Source: Gemmata sp. (lineage in GTDB: Bacteria; Planctomycetota; Planctomycetia; Gemmatales; Gemmataceae). Taken from it: a stretch of 46,138 bases of DNA. Location of the stretch: positions 1-46,138 of the forward strand of contig JANWYJ010000081.1 of the NCBI GenBank assembly GCA_025055115.1, in the 5' to 3' direction. The notes under the pieces are model-generated. The model made no database searches, was not told the DNA's origin, and saw only the letters and a program-made list of their open reading frames with translations. Every line of letters starts with the position of its first letter. The first letter of the stretch is position 1. Of this stretch, positions 24,984 through 33,755 are shown one piece after another. Both the position numbers and the translations under genes were made by a program.

Positions 24984-26249
24984 AAACTTATAAGTACCGG
25001 GGATCGGCACACGGGGAGTTTCGATGGGGTAATTCCAATCGTACTTCGCTGGGGCGAGGTTTTGGTTGGACGCCATCAGTTCTTTCCACGTCAACCGCCG
25101 TCCAGTATAAGCGGCTTCGCGCGCCAAAATGGCCATCAGCGTGCTGTGCGCTGCGGTTTCCCCATCGTTGATGCACTTTCCCGAACGAATGCCGGCGAAC
25201 AATTCATCGTGCTCGACCTGATACATACTCTTGGCGCGTGGATCGGCGAAGACACGCTCAGCACTGCCCGTGGGGCGCACGGCAAACTCCATCAGTTGGG
25301 CTGAGCCTTTGGTTCCGATCACATGATCGTTCACATCGCCTTTGCCGCAATTGTCCATTTGTCGGCAGAAGGAGAAGACCTTCAATCCGCCGTCGAATTC
25401 CAAAGTCGCGGCGAAGTGGTCGTAGATATGGCCGAATTTCGGGTCGCGGCGTTGTTGCCGACCACCCACGGCCGTCGCAGCCACCGGAATTTTGCCTTGA
25501 AGAACCCAGTTCATCTTGTCGAAATTGTGGCAATGCTGTTCAACGATGAAATCCCCACTGAGCCAGGTGAAGTAATACCAATTGCGCATTTGGTATTCCA
25601 TGGGGGTCCAGCGGGGGTCGCTGCCCCGATGCCACAAGGTGCCCGTCAGATAGGTGATGTGCATAGCGGCAATGTCGCCGATGGCATTGTCGTGGATGCA
25701 CTTGACCGTTTCGCGGAGCGGATGATAGTAACGCCAGCAGTAACCCGAGCAGATACTGAGATTTTTCTGTTTGGCCAACCGAGCCGTCTCGATCACCGAC
25801 TTGGCCCCGGCCACATCGACCGCAACCGGTTTTTCACAAAAAACATGCTTCCCCGCCTCGATGGCAGCCTTCAGATGCAGGGGGCGAAACCCTGGCGGCG
25901 TACACAACAACACCACATCGACATGTTCCAGTAACTTTTGATACCCATCGAAGCCGTCGAATTTGCGCTCGGGGGTGACATCCACCTTCGCGGCCACATC
26001 CTTGACGCTGAGAATGTTTTTGAGGCTGTCTTCGAGCCGATCCATGAAGGCATCACACATAGCAACAAGTTTGACTTTCGGATCGGCCCGCAGGGCTTCC
26101 CGGGCCGCAGCCGTCCCGCGACCGCCACAGCCCACCAAGCCAATGCGGAGGGTGTCGTCCGGGGCCGCATAGGCTCCGGGCAGAAGGGTTGCCGCGGCGG
26201 CCGTGGCGGCCGTGGTTTTCAAAAAGGTTCGACGTGTCGTGTCGATCAT
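24978..26249 (-). CDS. Gfo/Idh/MocA family oxidoreductase with Tat signal
   Basis: About 423 residues. The start at 26249 gives MIDTTRRTFLKTTAATAAAA, a twin-arginine signal, and has GAGG upstream. The NAD(P)-binding Rossmann motif is LRIGLVGCGGRGTAAAREAL. The EKP motif that defines the family is present as VFCEKPVAVDVAGAK, and the C-terminal domain contains WYYFTWLSGDFIVEQHCHNFD and KFGHIYDHFAATLEF. These enzymes oxidise or epimerise sugars and sugar derivatives with a tightly bound NAD(P); Tat export lets the folded holoenzyme work in the periplasm. It is the third gene of a minus-strand series after the cytochrome/DUF1553 and DUF1501 genes, 113 bp after the latter. Substrate not known. Confidence 0.92.
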   Translation of the reverse strand: MIDTTRRTFLKTTAATAAAATLLPGAYAAPDDTLRIGLVGCGGRGTAAAREALRADPKVKLVAMCDAFMDRLEDSLKNILSVKDVAAKVDVTPERKFDGFDGYQKLLEHVDVVLLCTPPGFRPLHLKAAIEAGKHVFCEKPVAVDVAGAKSVIETARLAKQKNLSICSGYCWRYYHPLRETVKCIHDNAIGDIAAMHITYLTGTLWHRGSDPRWTPMEYQMRNWYYFTWLSGDFIVEQHCHNFDKMNWVLQGKIPVAATAVGGRQQRRDPKFGHIYDHFAATLEFDGGLKVFSFCRQMDNCGKGDVNDHVIGTKGSAQLMEFAVRPTGSAERVFADPRAKSMYQVEHDELFAGIRSGKCINDGETAAHSTLMAILAREAAYTGRRLTWKELMASNQNLAPAKYDWNYPIETPRVPIPGTYKFV

Positions 26250-26362
26250 GGAGAAAACCTCATAGATAGGACAAGGGAGTGTTAGGGGAAAGCCCAACGG
26301 TATCCGGAAAACAGCCACTCAAATATCGACTCAACGGTCTGACACGGCGACGCCAAATCGTG

Positions 26363-27850
26363 TCAGGCAATCAATTCGTGGATAACATGAGCTTTTTCCA
26401 CGCCGGTGAGCCGCTGATCCAACCCTTGGTAGCGGTAGGTGAACTTCTCATGGTCGATACCCAGCAGGCGGAGGATGGTCGCGTGCAAATCACGGACATG
26501 GACGGGTTTATCCACGATGTTATAGCTGAAGTCGTCGGTTTCGCCGTAGATTGTCCCGCCTTTGGTCCCACCACCGGCCATCCACATCGTGAAGCAGCGG
26601 GGATGGTGGTCGCGGCCATAGTTGGTTTTCGAAAGCCCGCCTTGGCTGTAGATAGTCCGGCCAAATTCCCCTCCCCAAATGACGAGGGTACTATCAAACA
26701 AGCCCAGCCGCTTGAGGTCTTGAATCAAGGCGTAGCAAGGTTGGTCGATATCCTTGCACTGCGACGGCATGCGGCCGGTGAGATTGCCATGATGATCCCA
26801 ATTGTTATGGTAAATCTGCACAAAACGGACACCGCGTTCGACCAAGCGACGGGCCATCAGTGCCGTATAGGCAAAGCTGCCCGGTTTGCGAATGTCGGGA
26901 CCGTAGGATTCCAGCACTTTCGCCGGTTCTTTGCTCAAATCGGTCAGTTCCGGGACACTCGCTTGCATCCGGTAGGCCATTTCGTACATGGCGATGCGGG
27001 TGCGGGTTTCCGGGTCACCAACCTCGGCATAGTGCAGTTCGTTGAGTTTGTTGAGGCCGTCGAGGGTGGTCCGCCGGACTTGGTCGGAAACCCCCGGTGG
27101 GTTGTTGATGAAGAGAATCGGGTCTTTGGCCGCCCGGAAGCTGACCGCGGCATGCTCTCCCGGCAAATACCCCGATTGCCACAAGCGGGCGGAGATGGCC
27201 TGCACTTGCTCTTCGTTGCTGGGTTTGGCCACCATCACGACAAAGGTGGGCAGATTCTGATTGAGTGAGCCTAGACCATAGCTAGTCCAGGCCCCCAGAC
27301 AGGGCCGACCAGTGACCATGTTCCCCGTTTGCATGTGGGTGATGGCGGGTTCGTGGTTGATCGCCTCCGTGTGCATGGAGCGAATAAAAACCATATCGTC
27401 GGCCATTTTGGCCGTGTAAGGCAGCAGTTCATCGTTCATCCACATGCCGCATTGGCCTTTGCGGGCAAAGCGGTAGATGCTGGGGGCGATGGGGAAGCGG
27501 GCTTGCCCACTGGTCATGGTCGTCAGACGCTGGCCCATGCGGACACTATCGGGCAGGTCTTTATCAAAGTAGTCCCGCATTTTCGGCTTATAGTCGTAAA
27601 GGTCCATCTGCGAAGGACCGCCGACACAATGCAAGTAAATGACGTGACGGCACTTGGTGGGGAAGTGTGTTTGCGGCAGCGCGGCACCCACGCCGGTGGC
27701 GGTGCTGGCCCCCGGTCGCGGCATGGGGGCTAGTTCCGCGGCTTCGCCCATCAGGCTAGCGAGGGCCATCGAACCCAGCGACAACCCACTGGCGGCAAAA
27801 AAATGTCGCCGGGTCATTTCCAGCAGCGGGGGATTCTGGAAGATGTTCAT
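26363..27850 (-). CDS. DUF1501 domain protein (exported, Tat signal), copy 2
   Basis: About 495 residues. Start at 27850 (MNIFQNPPLLEMTRRHFFAA), giving a twin-arginine motif TRRHFFAASGLSLGSMALAS; a codon at 27862 is an alternative. Sulfatase-like DUF1501 motifs parallel the first copy: VIYLHCVGGPSQMDLYDYKP, MVTGRPCLGAWTSYGLGSLN, VRFVQIYHNNWDHHGN, LVIWGGEFGRTIYSQG and DHHPRCFTMWMAGGGTKGG, ending ILRLLGIDHEKFTYRYQGLD. The partner gene upstream is the cytochrome/LamG/DUF1549/DUF1553 protein. The two DUF1501 copies are clearly diverged (for example SHIDTFD against SQMDLYD), so they are probably specialised for different substrates rather than recent duplicates. Confidence 0.9.
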   Translation of the reverse strand: MNIFQNPPLLEMTRRHFFAASGLSLGSMALASLMGEAAELAPMPRPGASTATGVGAALPQTHFPTKCRHVIYLHCVGGPSQMDLYDYKPKMRDYFDKDLPDSVRMGQRLTTMTSGQARFPIAPSIYRFARKGQCGMWMNDELLPYTAKMADDMVFIRSMHTEAINHEPAITHMQTGNMVTGRPCLGAWTSYGLGSLNQNLPTFVVMVAKPSNEEQVQAISARLWQSGYLPGEHAAVSFRAAKDPILFINNPPGVSDQVRRTTLDGLNKLNELHYAEVGDPETRTRIAMYEMAYRMQASVPELTDLSKEPAKVLESYGPDIRKPGSFAYTALMARRLVERGVRFVQIYHNNWDHHGNLTGRMPSQCKDIDQPCYALIQDLKRLGLFDSTLVIWGGEFGRTIYSQGGLSKTNYGRDHHPRCFTMWMAGGGTKGGTIYGETDDFSYNIVDKPVHVRDLHATILRLLGIDHEKFTYRYQGLDQRLTGVEKAHVIHELIA

Positions 27851-27990
27851 GGTCGGCCTCAATCGATCACACCAGTAATGAATGCTGTAATAATTCTGTG
27901 CCCAGGTCCATACATCACTTTGGTCATGAGCTTTGTCCGATTCCCGACCCGGGGATTCTCATTCGTTCATGGTGATCTTGTCGCGACGTT

Positions 27991-28040
27991 GGGGTTCTGC
28001 TTGTTAAGAACTTCGGGGGTTCTACTTGTTCAGAACTTCG
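27991..28040. repeat. Stop-codon-spanning 25-bp tandem duplication
   Basis: Units 27991-28015 and 28016-28040 match at 23 of 25 positions. The second carries the stop (28022-28024) and last codons of the large DUF1549/1553 gene; the first lies beyond it. In the first unit the stop has changed (CAG in place of TAG) and it is out of frame. Confidence 0.92.
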
Positions 28041-31000
28041 TCGAGGTTCATCAATTGGTTGGTGAGCATGGTCCACGCGGCCAGTTCCGCCGGATTGATT
28101 CGTGCATCGGGTTTTGATTCGCCGAAGGTGATGAGTTTCTGGGCTTCCGCCACGTGCTCGTGATAGTGGGACCGCAGTTGCGCGAGCGATTCGCGGAGGA
28201 TTTTCTGCTCGGCCGCGCGGAAGGGCCGAGCCAGGAGGCGCTGACCGAGGAAATCGAGGCGCTGCGCATCGTCGGGATGGTGTTGAATGGCTTTTTCTGC
28301 CAACACCCGCGCTGCTTCGACGAACTGCACATCGTTGAGCGTCAGCAGAGCCGCCAGGGGGGTATTGGTCCGGTCGCGGCGGACAGTGCAAGTTTCGCGA
28401 TTCGGGGCGTTGAGAACCTCCATCGCCGCTGGCGGGGCCGAGCGTTTCCAGAAGGTGTACATGCTGCGGCGATAAAGATTTTCGCCTGAATCTCGTTGAT
28501 AGTGACGGGTGTTCGAGCCAATCATAGCCACGGCTTCCCACACCCCATCGGGCTGGTAGGGTTTTACGCTCGGTCCACCGATCTTGCGTACCAGAAGTCC
28601 GCTGGCTGCCAGGGCGTAGTCGCGGATCATTTCGGCATCCATCCGGAAGCGTGGGCCGCGGCTGAGCCAACGGTTATCGCGGTCTTTTTCGAGCTTCTCC
28701 GGCGTGGTGATGGCGGCTTGCCGGTAGGTGGCACTGGTCACGATCAAGCGGAAAAGCTGTTTGACATCCCACGGTTTGGGATCATCGCAACATAGACCGG
28801 GTGTGGGACTGCGGAACTCAACCGCCAGCCAATCGAGCAATTCGGGGTGGCTGGGCAACTCCCCTGCGACGCCGAAATCGCCACTGGTTCGAACCAGCCC
28901 ATTACCAAACACCTCTTGCCAGAAGCGATTGACCGTGACGCGCGCCGTCAGCGGGTGTTCAGGCGAAACGAGCCATTTTGCCAGCCCTAAGCGGTTGCGC
29001 GGGAAGTCTTTTGGCATGGGGGGCATGGCTTCGGGCGTATTGGCTTTCACTTGATCGCGGCGTTTGTCATAATCACCCCGGAACAAAATGTAGGCGGTGG
29101 GTTCGGAATCTTTCCGCTCTTGCATGATGTGGGCAATCGTTCCGCGCCCCTTGATGGCGGCTTCTTCACGTTGCAGTTGAGCGATTTGCTTTTCCAAATC
29201 GCGGGTAGGCTGATCGAACGTCGCAAGCCACCAACTATAGACAGAATCGACTTCCGCAGCTGTGCGTTGCGCCACCGGTTTGGTCAACACCTCAGCCACC
29301 GCGGCGTAACGCATCAACTGCCCCACTTGCTCTGCGCTCAATTCGCTGTCGTAAAGGCGGATATCTTCGATGTTCGCACCGAGTAATCGCCCCTCCCCGT
29401 GCGCGCGTTGACCAATCGTGAAGGGCACCTCGGTTTTGGTTGTTCCGCTGAGCTTGTCGGTTTGAGTGGTGGTGGGTTGCGGCTGACCGTTGACGTAAAT
29501 CGTTATACCAGAGGCTTTTGCGCTGCCATTGGAAACGACAGCCACATGAACCCATTGGTTGACCGGCACCGGGTTGTTGCAGCTGACCTTCAACGCTTGC
29601 TCAGGGAAGGCATGGATGAGATGCATGGCGATGCGGTTGCCCTCCACCCAAACATCCCAGCCACGGTGTTTGTTTTTCGGGTCCATACGGGCCATGACCG
29701 AGCCGGTGCTGTTGTTGCGGGTGAGTTTCAACCAAGCCGTGGCGGTGAACGGTTGGTTGGCCTCGAAGTTGCCCGCGTCGCTAATTGCCGGAGCATTCCC
29801 CTCCCCTTTGGGGCGAACGAGAAAGGCTTTTCCGGTGCGTGGCCCATTGGTCCAGCCGAAGGCGTCCCCGAAGGAAACGGAACGGATTTGACCGTCGAGA
29901 GCAAAACGGATTTCCGTCCCAATCCCTTCATTGAGCGGGGCATGCAGCCGCAAGCCGCTGCGGGGATTTTGCGCGTACACATCGGCAACATCGGCCTTTT
30001 GCGCCCATTTTTCAAACTCGGGTTTGGCGGTTTGTCGCCGTTGCGCCACATGTTGCCGCAAGCGGTTCAGTTGTTGCACGATCTCGTCGTAGCGTTTGCG
30101 GTCCTCGCGTCGTGGCACAGGGATTGTGGGCGGCGTATTGGGGATGTTGCCATCCATCGCCCCTTGCGTGGTGTTATTAAAGAATGCGGACAGCGAGTAG
30201 AAATCCTTCATCGAGATCGGGTCGTACTTGTGGTCGTGACAGACCGCGCAGCCGGTGGTTAAGCCCATCCAGACTTGGGAGGTGGTTTCGGTCCGATCGC
30301 GCGCATACAAAACGATATACTCTTCGGGAATGACCCCCCCTTCGTTGGTGGTGATATTGCAACGGTTGAAGCCGGTAGCGATGAGCTGATCGAGGGTGGG
30401 GTTGGGGAGGAGGTCGCCGGCAAGCTGTTCGATGGTGAATTCATCAAAGGGCTGATTGGCGTTGAAGGCGTTGATGACCCAATCGCGATACGCCCAAATT
30501 TCGCGGTAGTTGTCGAAATGGATACCGTGCGTATCGGCATAGCGGGCGTAATCGAGCCAATAACGAGCGCGGTGTTCGCCCCAATGGGGTGAGGCGAGGA
30601 GTTTCTCGACGTACTTCTCGTACCACAGGGGGGATGTGTCGTTGACGAACGCCTCCACATCGGCTGGGTCGGGCGGCAGCCCAGTGAGGTCAAGCGACAG
30701 CCGCCGCGCCAGCGTGCGGCGATCGGCTTCGGGTGCCGGCTGCAGGCCGCGTTTCTCCAATTCCGCCAAAATGAAGTTATCGATCGGATTGCGGACCCAC
30801 GCCTTGTTTCGAACTTCGGGTACCGGAGGGCGAACCGGGGGAATGAAAGACCAGTGCGGCTGATATTCGGCCCCACTGGCGATCCACTGTTTGAGCAACT
30901 CCTTTTGTTCTCGCGTCAGTTTCTTGTTGGTTTTGGGCGGCGGCATCAGCTCATGCGGATCATCGGCCATAATCCGCCGTATCATTTCGCTGGCGTCGGG

Positions 31001-31297
31001 TTGACCGGGTACGATGGCTTGCAGTTGAATGGCAATGTCGCGTTGATCGAGGCGCAGATCAGCCTTGCGGGCGGCGCTATCGGGGCCGTGGCAGGCGAAG
31101 CAGTTTTCGGCCAAAATGGGGCGGATGTCGCGGTTGTATTCGATCCCACTGGTGTTGCGAGTTGTCACCGGTTTGGGTGGCGGGGCCAACGGCGGCGAGG
31201 CGGCCGAGCGTGAGAGCGAAAACGGTGTCACCACCAGGACTGCTAAACCCGCGAGGACACATACTGGAATCGGGAGGGTCATCCGCGACATCACCAT
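28022..31297 (-). CDS. PSCyt1-LamG-DUF1549-DUF1553 protein, copy 2
   Basis: 1091 residues. Start ATG 31297 has AGGAG at good spacing. After the signal segment comes the planctomycete cytochrome domain: ILAENCFACHGPDSAARKAD, with a heme-binding CxxCH at 66-70, and HELMPPPKTNKKLTREQ. DUF1549 follows (NPIDNFILAELEKRGLQPAP, LDLTGLPPDPADVEAF, a second CxxCH in GCAVCHDHKYDPISMKDFY). A LamG-like concanavalin domain occupies about 440-630 (QPFTATAWLKLTRNN, GWDVWVEGNRIAMHL, VNQWVHVAVVSNGS). DUF1553 is C-terminal (NRLGLAKWLVSPEHPLTARV to LLTLNDVQFVEAARV). It is probably periplasmic and could couple electron transfer with glycan binding. It heads the series DUF1501 - Gfo/Idh. No biochemistry is established for the family. 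Confidence 0.92.
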   Translation of the reverse strand: MVMSRMTLPIPVCVLAGLAVLVVTPFSLSRSAASPPLAPPPKPVTTRNTSGIEYNRDIRPILAENCFACHGPDSAARKADLRLDQRDIAIQLQAIVPGQPDASEMIRRIMADDPHELMPPPKTNKKLTREQKELLKQWIASGAEYQPHWSFIPPVRPPVPEVRNKAWVRNPIDNFILAELEKRGLQPAPEADRRTLARRLSLDLTGLPPDPADVEAFVNDTSPLWYEKYVEKLLASPHWGEHRARYWLDYARYADTHGIHFDNYREIWAYRDWVINAFNANQPFDEFTIEQLAGDLLPNPTLDQLIATGFNRCNITTNEGGVIPEEYIVLYARDRTETTSQVWMGLTTGCAVCHDHKYDPISMKDFYSLSAFFNNTTQGAMDGNIPNTPPTIPVPRREDRKRYDEIVQQLNRLRQHVAQRRQTAKPEFEKWAQKADVADVYAQNPRSGLRLHAPLNEGIGTEIRFALDGQIRSVSFGDAFGWTNGPRTGKAFLVRPKGEGNAPAISDAGNFEANQPFTATAWLKLTRNNSTGSVMARMDPKNKHRGWDVWVEGNRIAMHLIHAFPEQALKVSCNNPVPVNQWVHVAVVSNGSAKASGITIYVNGQPQPTTTQTDKLSGTTKTEVPFTIGQRAHGEGRLLGANIEDIRLYDSELSAEQVGQLMRYAAVAEVLTKPVAQRTAAEVDSVYSWWLATFDQPTRDLEKQIAQLQREEAAIKGRGTIAHIMQERKDSEPTAYILFRGDYDKRRDQVKANTPEAMPPMPKDFPRNRLGLAKWLVSPEHPLTARVTVNRFWQEVFGNGLVRTSGDFGVAGELPSHPELLDWLAVEFRSPTPGLCCDDPKPWDVKQLFRLIVTSATYRQAAITTPEKLEKDRDNRWLSRGPRFRMDAEMIRDYALAASGLLVRKIGGPSVKPYQPDGVWEAVAMIGSNTRHYQRDSGENLYRRSMYTFWKRSAPPAAMEVLNAPNRETCTVRRDRTNTPLAALLTLNDVQFVEAARVLAEKAIQHHPDDAQRLDFLGQRLLARPFRAAEQKILRESLAQLRSHYHEHVAEAQKLITFGESKPDARINPAELAAWTMLTNQLMNLDEVLNK

Positions 31298-31575
31298 AGC
31301 TGCTCCTGAAGGAAATCGCTTCGGTGAAAAATACAGTGAGGCGCGAGTCGATCTCGCGAGGGTGGCGGGATTATATCTGACGCTATTTTAGTCATTTCGC
31401 GTCCTGATGAAAGCCGGTTTTCCTAGAATTCCAGTTTGAATGGGCCGCGCGGCGGGCATCCGTGTGGGTCAACCCGGGAAGCCGATTCGCCTTCCCCTCG
31501 AAAGCCAGGTAGGCTCGGTGATGAAACTCCTGGTTCTTGGGTTTTTGACGATTTTTTCTACGAGGACACCCAAGA

Positions 31576-31625
31576 GTTAGCTCTCGGGACTGCGTTAGCT
31601 CTCTGGACCGTTAGCACTCTGGACT
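31576..31625. repeat. Three tandem 16-18-bp repeats
   Basis: Units start at 31576, 31594 and 31610. Each begins GTTAGC and continues with a CTCT-GGAC core. The copies differ by one to three bases and by 2 bp in length. Confidence 0.85.
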
Positions 31626-31676
31626 GAGCCTAGGAAACGGACTGGTTGAGTCGTAGGAGGTCTTCACCAGCTCTTG

Positions 31677-31704
31677 TATGCTGAGATCCTCGTATGCTGA
31701 GATC
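31677..31704. repeat. 12-bp direct repeat, 16-bp period
   Basis: TATGCTGAGATC occurs at 31677-31688 and 31693-31704, upstream of the flavoprotein gene. Confidence 0.75.
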
Positions 31705-31820
31705 GGTGTGAATGGATGCAATGGGTCGGAGAGTTCAGAAGAGGCTTGTACAGAATATGTACATTTTACCACTTCGTGGGGGTGGCTCGGATACTTCGTG
31801 GCTGTGGGTAGGATAGGAGT

Positions 31821-33425
31821 ATGTTGTTCCGCGTATCGAATGTCCGCTTGCCGGTTGAGGAACCGGAAACGGCGTTGCCGCAGCATTTGAGTCGGGCCTT
31901 GGGGGTGCCCGCCGGGGAATTGGCACGCTGGCGGATCGTTCGCAAGGCTTTGGACTTGCGCGATAAACGCCAATTGCAGTTCGTTTATAACCTCGAAATC
32001 GACATTCCAGAAGCGATCCCCAAGGCCGTGCCGCCGGTGCACGTGGAAGCCGTGGCCGACCCCCCCTTCACCATGCCGGCACCCGGTTCGGCCCCACTGC
32101 GACAGCGGCCAATTGTCGTCGGTTCTGGCCCGGGGGGATTAGTGTGTGCCTATTTTCTAGCCCAGATGGGTTATCGCCCGATCGTTTTAGAGCGGGGAAC
32201 AAAGGTCAGTGATCGGATTCGCGATGTTCAACGGTTCGACGCGGGTGGTCCGTTTCATCCCGAGAGCAACTATCTGTTTGGCGAAGGCGGGGCCGGCACC
32301 TTCAGCGATGGCAAGTTGACGTGCCGCAGCACCGGCCCCGATGTGATGCGGGTTCTCGAGTTACTGGCCGAGTGCAAAGGTCAACAACCCGGTAAACCAA
32401 GCATTTTGTACTACCATCGGCCGCATTTGGGCAGTAACCGGCTGCCGGCTGTGGTCAAAGCCCTTCGGCAACGGATTGAAGAGTTCGGCGGCGAAGTCCG
32501 TTTTCTCACGCGTGTTGAAGATTTGCACATCCGCGCAGGTCAGCTCCAGGGAGTTACAACCTCCAGTGGGTTCCTTCCGGCATCCGTTGTCGTCTTGGCG
32601 ATTGGTCATAGCGCTCGTGACACCTATCGTATGCTGGCCGCCCGTGGCGTGCCCCTGTCGCCCAAGCCCTTTCAGTTTGGGGTACGGATTGAGCATCCGC
32701 AAGAGCTGGTCAACGCCGTGCAATTCGGCCCGCGCCACGACTATTACGAACAACAGCTCGGCAATGCCGACTATTCGCTCGTCGCGCACGGTCACCACGA
32801 TCTATTCACCTTTTGCATGTGCGCCGGTGGCTACATCATCCCCAGCGTTTCTCAAGAGGGCTACTTCGCAACCAATGGCATGAGCCTCAGCAAACGCGAT
32901 TCCCCATACGCCAATAGCGGTTTGGTCGTGACCGTGCCCACGGAGGCTTTTGAGGGCAACGACGTTCTCGCCGGAGTGCGGTTGCAAGAGCACTACGAAG
33001 CCATCGCTTACACGTTGGGTGGACACGGCGAATACCGCTGCCCGGTTCAGCGAGCGACGGATTTCCTGGCCCAGCGGGTGTCGCGGTCGGCACCGACAAC
33101 GAGTTATCCGCGTGGGGTTGCCGCGTGCGACCTACGCGCGGTTTTGCCGCCGCTGGTGATTGAAGCGTTGATGGAAGGGCTACCGCAAATGGACCGTCGT
33201 TGGCAGGGACGTTTTTTAGCTAGCGCGGTCCTGGCGGGGCCAGAATCGCGCGGCAGTTCGCCCGTGCGGATCGACCGCGACAACCACACGCGCGAATCCC
33301 CTGGGGTCAGCGGATTGTACCCAGTTGGAGAGGGGGCCGGGTACGCCGGAGGCATCGTTTCGGCTGCGGTCGATGGCCTGCGCACGGCCAAAGCCATCAT
33401 CGCGAAGTACAGTCCGGTTGAGTAG
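31821..33425 (+). CDS. FAD-dependent dehydrogenase, COG2509 type
   Basis: 534 residues. After an N-terminal alpha/beta segment of about 90 residues that is characteristic of this group, the FAD Rossmann motif is RPIVVGSGPGGLVCAYFLAQ (GSGPGG at 101-106), with the ribose-binding Glu in PIVLERG. Further marks are ESNYLFGEGGAGTFSDGKLT, VVVLAIGHSARDTYRML, FQFGVRIEHPQELVN, YSLVAHGHHDLFTFCMCAGG, and the C-terminal GLYPVGEGAGYAGGIVSAA that closes the FAD site. COG2509 proteins are uncharacterised NAD(FAD)-utilising dehydrogenases. No neighbouring gene suggests an electron partner. The ATG follows TAGGAT by 6 nt and has no properly spaced ribosome site, so a leaderless mRNA is possible. Confidence 0.88.
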   Translation: MLFRVSNVRLPVEEPETALPQHLSRALGVPAGELARWRIVRKALDLRDKRQLQFVYNLEIDIPEAIPKAVPPVHVEAVADPPFTMPAPGSAPLRQRPIVVGSGPGGLVCAYFLAQMGYRPIVLERGTKVSDRIRDVQRFDAGGPFHPESNYLFGEGGAGTFSDGKLTCRSTGPDVMRVLELLAECKGQQPGKPSILYYHRPHLGSNRLPAVVKALRQRIEEFGGEVRFLTRVEDLHIRAGQLQGVTTSSGFLPASVVVLAIGHSARDTYRMLAARGVPLSPKPFQFGVRIEHPQELVNAVQFGPRHDYYEQQLGNADYSLVAHGHHDLFTFCMCAGGYIIPSVSQEGYFATNGMSLSKRDSPYANSGLVVTVPTEAFEGNDVLAGVRLQEHYEAIAYTLGGHGEYRCPVQRATDFLAQRVSRSAPTTSYPRGVAACDLRAVLPPLVIEALMEGLPQMDRRWQGRFLASAVLAGPESRGSSPVRIDRDNHTRESPGVSGLYPVGEGAGYAGGIVSAAVDGLRTAKAIIAKYSPVE

Positions 33426-33451
33426 TCCGCTTCGTATGGCCTATCGGATGA

Positions 33452-33484
33452 TCCAGTGGTGCACAGCCAGTCCAGTGGTGCACA
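33452..33484. repeat. 14-bp direct repeat, 19-bp period
   Basis: TCCAGTGGTGCACA occurs at 33452-33465 and 33471-33484, followed by similar CAG ends, shortly after the flavoprotein gene. Confidence 0.85.
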
Positions 33485-33601
33485 ATCAGATAGCACGACA
33501 ACGATCACATCGCATACTATTCATTTGTTCCTATGTCCAATGAGAGTTGGGGCCGTCTCGGGGATCGTGACGAGCCTCAAACGCGGGCAATCGTGCCTTT
33601 T

Positions 33602-33647
33602 GGATGCCTACGTTGTCAGCCAACGGATGCCTACGCTGTCAGCAAAC
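33602..33647. repeat. 23-bp tandem duplication
   Basis: Units 33602-33624 and 33625-33647 begin GGATGCCTACG and match at 21 of 23 positions. Confidence 0.92.
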
Positions 33648-33755
33648 GGCTCTCAATTCCGTAAGGGTTTGTTCCATCCACCATCAGGCCTCCTCACCAA
33701 TGGCAAATATCACCATGAGGTCAGTTTGGTGTGGTGCGTCCGTCCGCGATCCCAT

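Larger units (their letters stand above)
31298..31820. other. 523-bp divergent spacer without a gene
   Basis: Lies between the large cytochrome/DUF1553 gene (minus) and the COG2509 flavoprotein gene (plus). Short open frames have no gene character. It contains two sets of short repeats (31576-31625 and 31677-31704). TAGGAT ends 6 nt before the flavoprotein ATG and could be its -10 box. Confidence 0.5.
33426..33755. other. 330-bp convergent spacer without a gene
   Basis: Lies between the flavoprotein gene and the exported TIM-barrel gene. I see only the two short duplications at 33452-33484 and 33602-33647, and no clear terminator. Confidence 0.5.

Noticed and set aside
26279-27268. 329-codon plus-strand frame
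   Set aside because: Antisense shadow of the second DUF1501 gene.
29399-30262. 287-codon plus-strand frame
   Set aside because: Antisense shadow of the large DUF1549/1553 gene; no start site or motif.
31576-31625. Operator array upstream of the flavoprotein gene
   Set aside because: The units vary in length, lack symmetry and lie about 200 bp from the start; tandem duplication debris is simpler.
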